Source: Symbiodinium natans (Eukaryota > Sar > Dinophyceae > Suessiales > Symbiodiniaceae). From it: a stretch of 64,000 bases of DNA. The stretch spans positions 321,001-385,000 of the forward strand of contig CAJNDS010000080.1 of the NCBI GenBank assembly GCA_905221605.1. The letters are read 5' to 3'. Position numbers and translations under genes: made by a program. Below the pieces are notes generated by a model. It was not told the origin of the DNA and did not search any database. It saw nothing but the letters and a program-made list of their open reading frames with translations. Shown here one piece after another: positions 24,628 through 35,900 of the stretch (the first letter of the stretch is position 1; each line of letters starts with the position of its first letter).

Positions 24628-24748
24628 GAGGGGTTTACGAAATAGGGGACCTGTAGGGTTTAGGGTTTAGGGTTTAGGGTTTAGGGCTTAGGGTTTAGGA
24701 TGTAGGAGTCTGGATATGGGGAGGTTTACGAAACTAGGGGACCCGTAG
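24628..24748. repeat. TTTAGGG array flanked by a duplicated family-E end
   Basis: A stretch of about 28 bp (GGTTTACGAAA...GACCYGTAG) occurs at 24,628-24,656 and 24,721-24,748 with three differences; the array begins directly after the first. Confidence 0.75.
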
Positions 24749-24806
24749 TATAGACCCCCAAATAGTAGGATCCCCTTGTAACAAGGACCCCAATAAGGTA
24801 CCCCTA
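24721..24806. mobile_element. Family-E element with duplicated end around a TTTAGGG array
   Basis: Reads GAGGTTTACGAAACTAGGGG at the left and CCCCAATAAGGTACCCC at the right. The first 28 bp recur at 24,628-24,656 on the other side of an array. Confidence 0.65.
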
Positions 24807-24907
24807 AACCCTAAACCCTAAACCCTAAACCCTAAACCCTAAACCCTAAACCCTAAACCCTAAACCCTAAACCCTAAACCCTAAACCCTAAACCCTAAAC
24901 CCTAAAC
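24794..24907. repeat. CCCTAAA array
   Basis: Sixteen clean units directly after a family-E element. Confidence 0.95.
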
Positions 24908-25218
24908 CAACCAGGCTGTCGATGCAAAATCGAACGAAGGCTTCGAGCTGCTCGAGGCTTCGATGGGGTTGATGATTTACAGCTTCAGAAGCATCCTGGG
25001 TTTAGGGTTTAGGGTTTAGGGTTTAGGGTTTAGAGTTTAGGGTTTAGGGTTTAGGGGTTTAGGGGTTTAGCCCCCACAAAAGCCCTTCAGAGACTTGGGG
25101 AGGGGGGGTTGGTAGGTTGTAGAACTGTGGAACTTTGCGAATCTACCGGCTGTCGATGAAAGCACGATGATTGTGCCCAGAGTCTTCTACCTCCACCTAG
25201 CGGCTTCGCATCCCTTCA

Positions 25219-25257
25219 ACCTAAACCCTAAACCCTAGGGTTTAGGGTTTAGGGTTT
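25219..25257. repeat. Head-to-head telomere-like inverted array
   Basis: CCCTAAA units run directly into TTTAGGG units with a shared CCCTAGGG centre; 32 bp form a perfect palindrome. This is the arrangement left by end-to-end telomere fusion. Confidence 0.85.
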
Positions 25258-25259
25258 AC

Positions 25260-26630
25260 AGTCAGACCCCGAAGGCATAACAATTGCAGTGGGGGAACCT
25301 TCCCACCCAAGGAACTGCACGTTATGACTTATTTCTTTGAAGTCATAACATTTGGCTTTCCCCCCAATGAACTGCTGGGATTCAAGCACACAAAAAAAGT
25401 ATGCAATAGGACCTTTTCGCACGGAAAGCTAATAGTCGGAACTCATAACATCTCGCTTTCCCCCGCATGAACCGCTGGTGACACAGTAATCCATCGCATT
25501 GTTTTGTGCAGCCTTGCGCTGCTCCATGTTTGGGGTTGAGGATTTTGGGGTTTGTACCACGGCGATGCGGCTGTCCATACCCCAACGTGCGATTTGTGAA
25601 CGTCTACAGATTCTGTCTGTTTTCCAAAACAAGCAGAGGGTTTACAGTTTGGGCCAGCCCACGAGCCCCCCGCCAAAATGGCTTCAGGCAAAGGAAAACC
25701 AGCAGATTGTTGTTAGTCACATGTTTAGAACATGCAAATCGCCAGCGTGACCGCTGAATGCTACGACTTCTTGTTTCCTTTTCACCCAGTGATTGCAGGC
25801 AACACAGGAAAATGTTATGTCTTCGGGGTTCGACTGCAGGAACCCTATGTCCTAGCTTCATATTTCCCGGAAAAAAAGAGTCCCTTCAAGGAGATAGGAG
25901 GCCTCCCTCCTCCTCTTTCTTTCCCCTAAGTTCATCCGAACAGACTAGGAAGCACCAGTGCGAAACCCTAGACCCTAAACCCTAAGCCCTAAACGAGTTG
26001 CAGCCGCTACTCCTACGGCAATCCCAAGCGGGGCCTGAACGTCGTGTGGTGGGGCGCAGCCGCCATTGTCAAAGCAAGCGTGTGAACGCTATGTGTCTTG
26101 GGGTCTGAGAACTCAGGGGAGGCTTGGTCTGCAGAGGGCTTCAGGTCTTGGGCTTCACTTGAGGTGTGCGCTGATTTATTAGCTTCGCCTTTGGGCATGG
26201 TGATCTCTGACGGTTTAAGGCCCAAAGCTTAGGCTAAGTTGTGAAGGGCTCGGCATTCGGCCTGTCAGCCGCGCGTCACCTGAGGCTTCCTTGGGCGATG
26301 TGGGGCTGCTGTGATGAGGCCCTGTGGAAGATGTCCGTACTGCGGCAGGAATCGCTGGCAATGCACGTGTGACCGGAAGGAGGCGCCCCATACAAAGCCT
26401 GACGACACACGAACCAGACTGGCACCGGCATTCGCTTATACCAACCGGCATTGTCCCTTTCCATAGCACCTTTATAGTCTCTGACCGACTCCGCGGCATT
26501 CTATTCTAAGGGGGCGGGGGGGGGGGGGACCTCTACGCCAACTTTTGGACAGAAAGCGCTCGATGCACTCACAAATATGGTGCTTCTCTGAATGAGGTGG
26601 CGCCTCAGCCAGTAGCATGAGATGTTTAGG
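25260..26630. other. Unique sequence, no gene recognised
   Basis: The longest repeat-poor stretch left of the retrotransposon. TCATAACxTxxxTTTCCCCC-like text occurs twice (25,344 and 25,443) with a nearby GAACYGCTG, a diverged duplication of about 100 bp. Overlapping short frames show no preferred strand. Confidence 0.45.
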
Positions 26631-26635
26631 GTTCA

Positions 26636-26722
26636 GGGTTTAGGGGGTTTAGGGTTTAGGGTTTAGGGTTTAGGGTTTAGGGTTTAGGGTTTAGGGTTTA
26701 GGGTTTAGGGTTTAGGGTTTTG
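26636..26722. repeat. TTTAGGG array
   Basis: About twelve units. Confidence 0.95.
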
Positions 26723-26908
26723 GGGGGGGTGTTGTCAACATGTGGGCAAGGTGTTTGTAAGGAATGATGGAAAGGAGTCGTCCATTTGGAGAGTGAGGCT
26801 GCCAGGGCCCCACACCTAAACCCTAAACCCTGAACCCTGAACCCTAAACCCTAAACCCTAAACCCTAAACCCTGAACCCTAAACCCTAAACCCTAAACCC
26901 TAAACCTC

Positions 26909-28280
26909 ATCTGCTTCTTTATCCGGGCCTATCTTGTCATGCCAAGTAGTTCGTGCAGACACGCGGAGATGAAGAGGACTGACCCCCAAATTCAGAGAAA
27001 CAGCCACATCTGGAAAGTTGGAGGGCATCTTCCTTGCAGATGTCCTCTTGAAGGATTGCAAGTCCAGCATAGAAACCACAATCGGCAGAAGCGCTGCCAT
27101 ACGCCTTTGCCGATGTCTGTGTTTGCAGTCGATGATGTATGCCACAGCAGAATCTAGACGATGCTCATGCTAATTGCAGAGACGTAGAAGCGTGCGAACC
27201 CATTAAGCGAACCTTCTGAGGTGAGACCTGAATTTCTTTGGTGCAACACCAAGGATGTCCGAAAGGGGCATCGGCATTCTGAAGTGCCTCCCTCTGTTGA
27301 AAAGGAAGACCCGAGCTCCCAATCCTAGATCCCTCGAATGGGCCACGAAGAAAAGAACAATGAAGCGTAAACCCTAAGCAGGGTTTAGGGTTTAGGGTTT
27401 AAGGTTTAGGATTAGGGTTTAGGGTTTAGGGTTTGCGGATTCGGGTTTAGGGTTTAGGGACCCTAAACCTCAAAGCCTAGCCCCCGACCCTGAAACCCCA
27501 AAACGGCCCCAAACGTTGGCGTTGTGACTGCGTGGACTTAAAACCGAAGACTCATATAGGGGCCTCAATAAATAGTATAGGGTTTTGGGTTATTATATAA
27601 TTATAAAGGGACCAGAAGGGGATAATGCTGGTAATTATTCCGCCCCCTATACTAACCTCTTCGCTTCCGCAGGCAATTTCACGGGGGCTATTGGGGAAAA
27701 AACGTTGGGGACTGAACGAACCCTGATAGAGGGTTTAGGGTTTAGGGTTTAGGGTTTAGGGTAGCAAGAGGGAATATGATCCCAATTTGAGAGCTCATTC
27801 GGTCCCTATTGATCTAGTCCGCACTCTTGGTTTACTCAGGGTTTAGGAGTTGCTGTCCTTAGTTGCTGAGTTCATAAGCGCCCCAAAAGTGTTTCCGTTC
27901 TGTAGGGGATTATGGTAGCCCAAATAGTGTAAAGTTACCCTAAACCCTAAACCCTAAGCCCTAAGCCCTAAACCCTAGACCCTAAACTCAAGGGTTGGTC
28001 AATGAGTTTCAGGCCGTCTGGATCAGGGCGGCTCGCCCCAAACTATCTCTCTAAGCCTCCTCCGACCACTGAACCTAAACCTCAAGGGGGAAGCCTAAAC
28101 CCTAAACCCTAAACCCTAAACCCTAAACCCTAAACCCCAAAGTGAGTCACGAAAGCCTCGACATGAACCCCTCGCGTGCATCCTTGGCAAAGAAATGGGC
28201 AGCTTCCCAAGATTTCCCCCCCAAGATTCTGGGATCTGAGGATGGGTCTTGGTGGGGTGGAAGAGCAGATATAAGGTTTC
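26909..28280. other. Unique sequence with small arrays, no gene recognised
   Basis: Holds a family-H element and short arrays near 27,380-27,470 and 27,730-27,765. No coding signal trusted. Confidence 0.5.
27567..27660. mobile_element. Family-H element
   Basis: AATAGTATAGGGTTTTGGGT at the left, AATTATTCCGCCCCCTATAC at the right, with AAAGGGACCAGAAGGGG inside. Confidence 0.6.
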
Positions 28281-28587
28281 TGGGCTTTGGGGTTTAGGGT
28301 TTAGGGTTTAGGGTTTAGGGTTTAGGGTTTAGGGCCTCAACAATCACTGTGGCCCTGGTCTGGGTGGCCACAACGCGACCTTCGCGCTTGGGAAGCGACC
28401 ATCCAGCTAAGAGCTAAGCGTCCATGCACGGCGGTGTTTAACCTCAAGCTGCCAGCGGCCCCAAGTTGTCAAGGCTTGAGGTGTTTTGACGAGGTAGGAA
28501 GGCAAGACCAGGAGAAACCCGAAACCCTAAGCCCTAAACCTTTCAGGGTCTGTCAGTTGAGGAGACCTCGTTGAATTGAAATGGGGT

Positions 28588-28590
<3 letters not shown>

Positions 28591-28619
<29 letters not shown>
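28591..28619. repeat. G29 homopolymer
   Basis: Uninterrupted G run; similar runs at 6,566-6,586 (21), 13,888-13,916 (29), 16,957-16,978 (22) and 61,486-61,504 (19). Exact lengths may be assembly-sensitive. Confidence 0.9.
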
Positions 28620-29349
28620 AATCCGCACAGGAGAACTAAACCCCAAACTGCCCGAAGCCCTAAGCCCGTCAAACCTCTGCTGTCAACCTTCACCCTTAAA
28701 AACCCAAAATGATGCGTATAATCCCGGGTTTATAGGGCTTTTCGGGTCTTTTGCGTGGGTTTAGGGTTTTTGAGGAGGCTTTTAGATTTTTCAGGGTTTT
28801 TAGGACGCAAACCCTAAACCCTAAACCCTACACCCTAAATCCTACACCCTAAACCCTAAACCCTAAACCCTAAACCCTAAAGTGCCAAGTCCTGCTGGGC
28901 CTCTGACAAAGGGACCCGCTGCTCCGCGAGGTGCGCAGGCCTTCTGGGCGCTGCCCAGTGGCCTGAAAGCCGACCCTACAGACGTCTGTAGGGGCCTAAG
29001 AACTCGGGTTTAGGGTTTAGGGCTGGGGTTTAGGGCTAGGGTTTAGAGTTTTAGGGTTTAGGGCTAGGGTTTAAGGTTAAGGTTTAGGGTAAAGGGTTTA
29101 GGGTAAAGGGTAAATGGTTTAGGTGTAGGGTAGCACCTTCAAGGACAGACATAAGGTAAATTCCTGGACATTGGGTACGCTGTTGATTTGTCTCGGCTAC
29201 TTTGCGTGTACCTTTGTCACTTCATGTTTATTGGAACCCCCCAGACCGAAGATTGAAACGCCTAAAATACAACCATGGTTCAAAGACAAAACAAGTCAAC
29301 TGGCCACATCCCCAACAGCGCATGGCCGACAGAAACCCTAATTACACAC

Positions 29350-29684
29350 TAGACCCTAAACCCTAAACCCTAAACCCTAAACCCCTAAACCCCTAAACCC
29401 TACACCCTAAACCCCTAAACCCCTGAACCCCTAAACCCCTGAACCCCTGAACCCCTAAACACCTAAACCCCGAAACCCCTAAACCCCTAAACCCTAAACC
29501 CCTAAACCCCTAAACCCCTAAACCCCTAAACCCCTACACCCTAAACCCTGAACCCTAAACCCTATACCCTATACCCTAAACCCTAAACCCCTACACCCTA
29601 AACCCTAAACCCTAAATCCTAAACCCTATACCCTATACCCTAAACCCCTAAACCCTAAACCCTAAACCCTAAACCCTAAACCCT
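29350..29684. repeat. CCCTAAA / CCCCTAAA array, left of the retrotransposon
   Basis: Mixed CCCCTAAA, CCCTATA and CCCTAAA units; the last five clean units are the insertion target and continue at 40,946-40,979. Confidence 0.95.
29680..29684. repeat. Left target-site duplication ACCCT
   Basis: Five bases before the left LTR are identical to the five after the right LTR (40,946-40,950). Five-bp duplications are typical of copia integrases. Because the target is a 7-bp tandem repeat, agreement in register alone could arise by chance about one time in seven. Confidence 0.85.
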
Positions 29685-29909
29685 CGCGTGTACAGCAGAA
29701 GCTCCTTGGCAAAGTATGTGACTGCAAGTGTTGGTGTGAGCCAGTACAGGATGCTCAAGCTGAAACGCTATCCAGCACTTCCAAAAGTTAACCCAAGTAG
29801 CAGAATACAGCACGATGCTACAGACAGAACGGCCAGAGACATTTGTGCTTTGTCCCCTGAAAAGAATCAGCTGCTGTGACTCCAGCCATAGACTCATCCC
29901 GCTTCGGCG
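29685..29909 (+). repeat. 5' LTR of the copia-type element
   Basis: Identical over 225 bp to 40,721-40,945. The bases on either side differ between the two copies (T/G on the left, G/A on the right), which fixes both ends. The termini are CGCG...GGCG, a 3-bp CGC/GCG inversion, and not the usual TG...CA. It presumably holds the promoter and polyadenylation signals; no TATA box is obvious. Confidence 0.96.
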
Positions 29910-29929
29910 GGTTATGAGCCCAACGCTGC
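29910..29929 (+). promoter_or_regulatory. Primer-binding site matching the anticodon arm of tRNA-Met
   Basis: The site starts GGTTATGAGCCC at the first base after the LTR. Its reverse complement, GGGCTCATAACC, is the anticodon stem-loop of a methionine tRNA (anticodon CAT); the upstream part GCAGCG resembles the end of the D arm. A site made for the tRNA 3' end would begin TGG, and this one does not. Drosophila copia and yeast Ty5 prime from a cleaved 5' half of initiator tRNA-Met at the same part of the molecule. Confidence 0.8.
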
Positions 29930-29957
29930 TGAAGCTGGGCTAGACTGGAAGTCAAGA

Positions 29958-32900
29958 ATGGAGAAGAAGGAGAGTGCGCCGGCAGAAAGCAGGCCCAGCC
30001 CTTTCTGGAGTGAAGAAGCGCAGAGAAAGTTTATGGAGACCCACGGGGACCGAGATACTCAACGACCTGCAATCCTGGAAAAGTACGAGCAGACAGCGAC
30101 GCGGCATGAAGAGCAACAGCTTCGAGAACCACCATATGAACAGGCACAGGCCTCGTCATCCACGAGTTTGGATGATGCAAAGAAGCCTGTTGTCGTCAAT
30201 AGTTCTGCTGAGAGTGATTCAGGTGGAGGAGCAAAGGCCCCATCGGTGGAAAATCTTTCTATGATTGCCAAAGTGCAAGCTCGTGCGGACGGTTCGCCGG
30301 ACCGTCTTAGCTTGGGAATGGAAAGTGCCTATAGTGGAAAGTCTGCCTCTTCACGACATGAGACCCTGGGTCAGGAAGGCGTTAAGCCAGAGCCAGAGAT
30401 TATAGCTGAATCTCGGGAAACTGAACCAAGATCTCCAGGGGAACCTGGTATGACATTTCAGGAGCCCGCGATGGCTCAATTGCTACGCCAACTGAGTGGC
30501 TTAGTCACTCAGGCCCTGCAGGAGCAAGTGGCGCCAACGCTTCAGCAAGTGCTGGTGAATCAGGCGCAACTTGAATCCCGTTTGGATCAGATGGAAGTGG
30601 CTTCCAGACCAGCTTCTACAGATGGAGATGGCTTGATTGAGCGTACGCGAATGCTAGAGCTCAGTACTCCAACTGAGGACGTCAAGACAAGCCATTTTCC
30701 CGTGATGTCTAGTAGTGGAAGCGTGGATAGAGTCAATGCGCTAGGTGTACAGTCTATTCGCCCCAAAGCTGAGCAGGCGGAGGTTCCCCATGAAGTCCAG
30801 TTGGAAGGTGGCAAACCTGAAGCTGGTGATGACCAAGGACCTACCCTTCCCTCTAAAGGCACCGTATGGGTGGGAACGACGGAATATGCCTGGCGAGTAT
30901 CAGCTGGCGGATTGAAATTAGTACCAGTGCAAACACAGCAGCATGAAGCAGATCAGCAACCTGTGCAAGAGTTCGGTGTACGGGCAGCAGGTAGTGGTGG
31001 AAGTGTACCTACGGACAGAATCTTCAGCAATAGGGCAGTGTCACCGTTTGAGCGTTACCCTGGCACGAGATCAGAGCCAGGACGCGATGACATAGGCCGC
31101 GTGAGCATCGAGCGACAACTCAAACCAAATATCTCTGACCCATGCCCAACTCCAAATGCCCCACCTTTGCCTCCTAAACTTGAGCAGGGAACGGAGTCCC
31201 AAGTTGGATTCGGCCCATATGAAGGAATTCCTCCAGTTCCAACGGCCAGGTGCAGTGGGGCTGCGGGTAAAGGGACCGGGAATAGGAGTTCAAGCAGGGA
31301 GGTTCAAGAGGGCGGGCGTTCAGATGTTCACAGTCGTCCGGTAACGCCAGTCAAACCCAGGATTGTGTATCCGTTCTCTCCAGGTGGCACCGAGATTCGA
31401 CCTCCAAATCATAGTCCGCCACGTAGACCCACTAGGTCCCCGAACTCAAGAACGAAAGTAGCTGCAGGCACTGAGAACCCCCCTCCTGCACAGACCGACA
31501 TGCAACAACTGGTGGTAGCGCTTGAAAGGGCTATTCGTGTGGGGCGAGGGGATTCTCGCACAGAGGATGTCAAGTCGATTGCTGAGCTACCCAAACTAGA
31601 GATTCGGGACAATGAGCGTGAGCTTACACCATTAATAGCCGGGGACTGGATGGCATTGCTTGGCCCGTCGCTGAGAGATCTCTCGGCAAATGCCTCAGAA
31701 TGGTGGGCAGAAGTCCAAAGCGCCTATCAGGCCTTTTACACCAAATGGTTAGAAAGCAGTCCGATTGAAAGACTCCTCTTACTGCCTGAACGCCCGAATA
31801 GATTTGACGCTGGCCCGTTTGCCAGAGTGGAACAAAGAGCAGTTTCTTTGCTTTTAAAGGCGGTTCCGTCCTCCATAAAGGAGGAAGTCGTAGCTATGAG
31901 AAAGCTGAGCTCAATCGAAATCCTAGGAGCAATTATGACTACGTACCAACCCGGAGGGCTGAAGGAGCGTAGTGCCCTCTTAAAGTACCTCACTGCCCCA
32001 GAGCCAGCAAAAGGGGTCACAGAGGCTCTTCGAGCCATCAGACGATGGAGTCGCTGGAGAAAGAGGGCTACAGAACTTCAGATTTCGATACCAGACAGTA
32101 CCTTGCTCATAGCTGGACTGGACGTAATGACTAGCCAGGTACTCAGCCAACACACCGATGCGTTGTTCAGGATCCAAACTTTTCGACACCAACACACAAT
32201 CGACATGGTGCCGACGGCAGATAAGGCCTTGTCACTTAGCCAAATGATTCAGGCCGAGCTGCAGGTCTTGGAGAACGCAGGCTCCCACAAAAGGCCAAAA
32301 ATTGCCAAGGTTGCGGATGGAAATGCTGAAGGATCAGACAACGCAAACACTGCGCCTAGTAATAAAGGCAAAGGAAAAGGAAAGGGTGATGGGAAGTCCG
32401 TCGCTAAGGGGTCCGAGGCTCCAGAAGGGAATAAAGGTGGCGGCAAGGCCTGTTACCACTGGATGTCAAAAGCGGGGTGCAAGCTAGGGAGACAATGCAG
32501 GTTTCCTCACGATAAAGCTGCGCTCAATGCTGCGTTGGATGTGGGCTCCAGGTGCTACGTTTGTAGTGGAATAGGACATAAGGCCCAGGACTGTCCATCG
32601 CAGAGCCAAGTGGAAGGCGAAGACAGGGCAACTAAAGGTAAAGCAAAGGGAAATTCCAAAGCTCAGCCCAATGTTCCGGCTGTGAAGCGCGTGGAGGAAG
32701 ATACGCCTCAGGCAAAATTGATCAGTGCTGCCACTGACCTTCTCCAGCAGATGCAGACGAAAGCCGTAAGCCTGGCCTCATCGTTGAACAGGATCTCCGC
32801 GGACGGTCCTAGGACTGGACTGATCGACTCAGGAGCATCCACATGCTTGAGGACTGCCAGGGATGATGAGCCTAAAGGGTTGGTCAAGAAAACGGTGGAT

Positions 32901-35900
32901 CTTGCCCAAGGAACCGCAGAGTTGTTCGTTACTCCTTGTGGCACTCTTGTTTCTCCCACTCCAGTCGAGACAATAGTCGCTCTTGGATTACTCATCAAAA
33001 TAGGGTGCAGGCTCCAGTGGGGTGAGAAGGAGTGCACATTATGGCACCCGTCAAGGGGGCAGATTCGGCTTGAAGTGAGCTCAGGGTGCCCTCGTGTCCC
33101 GGAGGAGCTTGCGCTAGAATTGATTCAGGAGATTGAGCAATATCGTGTGAACACAGTCGGCGCGGCCATTAAGGCACTGCAGGCCAAAGACAATGGTAGC
33201 TTGCCTCAACCCAAGGAAGCAATTAGCAAACTCACAGACGAGATTCTTCGAGGGGGTGATGTTGCCGGGAGTCTAGGAGAGTTGGTGCTGTCGTTATGGC
33301 CAGAAATCCCAAATGCCATTCTGCAGGATCTGGTAGCCTGGGCCTCTCAGGACTCTACTACATTGGTCTTTAATCGCCGGAAAAGAAGAGCGGTGTCAAA
33401 GGCTAAAGGGGTCTTGATACATTTGTTTGCCGGGGAATCTCGGAAGGAAATAGAAACTCACGCGAGGGCAAAGGGCTACGAGGTAGTATCTGTGGGCCTA
33501 CAAGAAGATTTCGCGTCCATCCAGACATTCGTGTATGTGCTTCACCTAGCGGCGCAGGGAGTTGTAGATATCATCTTTGCGGCACCGCCGGGTGGAACGA
33601 ATTCCGTGTGTAGGTTCATACAGCCGGGGCCAAAGCTTCTTAGAACTAGAGAAGGCACGAGTCGTTGGGGTCTGGTAGGATTGAGCCCTGCAGAACAAGT
33701 CAAGGTAAAGCAGGCGGATGAGCTTTATCTTCGGACTCTTCTGCTCATGCATGTAGCTGAGGAGGGTAGACGGAGAGTCAATAAGCCCCCCACATGGAGC
33801 CTGATTGAAAACCCCCAGGATCCAGCTACGTATGTGCGGCCAGACTCAAACCTTCACCAGCAGGCCCGCCGGCATGGCGGGTTTCCGTCGTTCTTTGCCA
33901 CCAGGGAGTTTCAGATTTCCTCTGAACTGCTGGGAATGAGGCAATATCATGGAGACCAAGGCCCGTATGGTCATGAGAAGCGTAGGCCAACGACATGGGC
34001 ATCCACTAGAGAACTCCCAGAACTGAAGAAAGGGCCGGGTGTAGGGCCAAGTGTGGATGGTGCTGTAGAGGAAGAATGGCTTGCTGCTAAGTGCAGTAAA
34101 TGGGCACCAGGGATGATTCGGCTACTACTAAACCTAGCGCCGTCGCTCTCACAGTCTGGCATCAAAGTTGCTAAGGCAGATTCGATGGACTGGGAAGAGC
34201 ATGTGCGTAATGGACATTGGCCTCCTTCTAGAAGGTGTAGAAGGTGTATAGCGGCGTGTGCCCGACATAGAGCCCACCGACGGATCAGATGTCCGGCATC
34301 TTGGGTCTTATCGGCCGATACCATCGGACCTTTCAAGAAGGCGGAGGATGAAACGTCGCCTGACCTTCGGTACCTCTTGATAGCATGTGTTGTGGTGCCA
34401 GTAGATGGAAAGGGAAAGCCAGTGCTGGGACCAGAGCAGCAACAGGCCGAGGCAGCCGAGGACACCGCCGTGGAAGCTGATGAGGAGTTAGCTGACTACG
34501 AGCCAACCGAGATGCCTGACGATGAGAATCATATCAACATCCCATTGGAAGAGCTCTTCGGACCGGATGTCGAAGAAGCCCCTCTCGTGGGAAAGGCTCT
34601 TCAGGAGTACGAAGAGTGTCTGAAAGCCTGCCAGCAAGATGCTGATGAGCTCACTGCAGCCACAAAGGAGTGCAAAGTAGATGGGCTAGCTTGGAAGGAA
34701 GTAGTGTTTGTGGAAACGCTTAGGCGAAAGACCCCAGCTGCTACCGCCCAAGCTCTCACCCGTATCCTAACGCAGGCCCATGAACTTGGGCTACCCGTCG
34801 TGCGGCTACACACCGATAGTGGCTCAGAGTACGTAAATCCTCAGATCAGGAAGATGGCTACCAGGTTTCAACTGAAGCAAACCTGCGCAGCTCCAGAGGA
34901 ACATAACAGTAATGGCCGCATCGAAAACATAGTGCAGCGTGTAAAAAACCAGATGAACATGTTGTTGGGCTTGCCTAACAGCGATCCGGTGCTCTGGCCT
35001 CTTGCGGCTAAGAGCGTTGTTGCAACATGGCGTGCGCAAACACTGAGGCAGATGGGCATGCCAGCTCCAGCAGTGGTTCCGTTTGGTACTCACGCTCAGG
35101 TACTCTGCAGGTCGTGGTTGCGCAAGAGCAAACAGTCTTGGAAAGCAAAGGCAGTGGACGCCACCGTCTTGTGTCCTGCTTCGCTAATAAAACTTGGGTA
35201 TGTGGTTAGGATAGGCAAGCGGTTGTCGGTCGTTACAAAGCTGTTTCAGGGTGAGGAGCCACCGCTCACAATCACGTTGAACCCAGGCCAAGACCCTCCA
35301 CCAATGTCACATTCCCTAGGCCCTGAAACTCGTGTGTCCGAAAAAGCCTCAATCCCAAGTATGTCCCACGCGCCTCCTCCTCTTGTTAGGTATCGTGACA
35401 AAGCCCCAGGCCCAGGTAGACGTCCTGTAGTAAGTGCCATTCAACCTCACCCAGGTAGGAGTGTAGAAGATCTCCAAGCTGAACAACTGGCTAAAGCGAG
35501 TCCGTTTGATGTGGATGAGGCAGTACGTTTTGTCTTGAGTAGTTCGTATGTTGTAGAACAGGGGCTTCAGGACATCAGCAGCAGCAATAAGCACTTCTCG
35601 GGACAGCACTATCTGTTTGGGGTCTACCGGTATGGAGGAGCCGTCGGGCTCACTCGGTGCTGCAAACAGCGCCCAGGAATGTCTGCCCTGTTGGCAGCTA
35701 TTGCTAAGGCCAAGTGTCCTGAAGCTACTTTTTCGACGATAGGACTATGTGTAAATGGGGCAGCCTATCCACATCGTGACAGCAACAATCTCCCTACTTC
35801 GGTGTCGCATTGGATTCCTCTCAAAATGCCAAAAAAGGGCGGTAGGTTGTGGGTTGAACTTCGGGTGGGTACTCAGGTTGTTGGTCAGCCAGCAGTTGTG

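Noticed and set aside
25429-25900. Dinoflagellate spliced-leader, tRNA or rRNA gene
   Set aside because: A visual search of the whole window for the spliced-leader core (TTTTGGCTCAAG), tRNA boxes and rRNA signatures found nothing convincing; the only tRNA-like match is the primer-binding site.
25382-26500. Cluster of short frames on both strands
   Set aside because: Frames overlap in all phases with no conserved motif; low-GC unique DNA produces such frames by chance.
29676-29897. Short frames within the LTRs (both strands, present twice)
   Set aside because: They exist in both LTR copies only because the LTRs are identical, show no family resemblance, and the minus-strand one runs into the flanks.
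33971-34465. Minus-strand open frames of up to 164 codons inside the retrotransposon
   Set aside because: They are shadows of the polyprotein frame, in which all the recognisable motifs lie.
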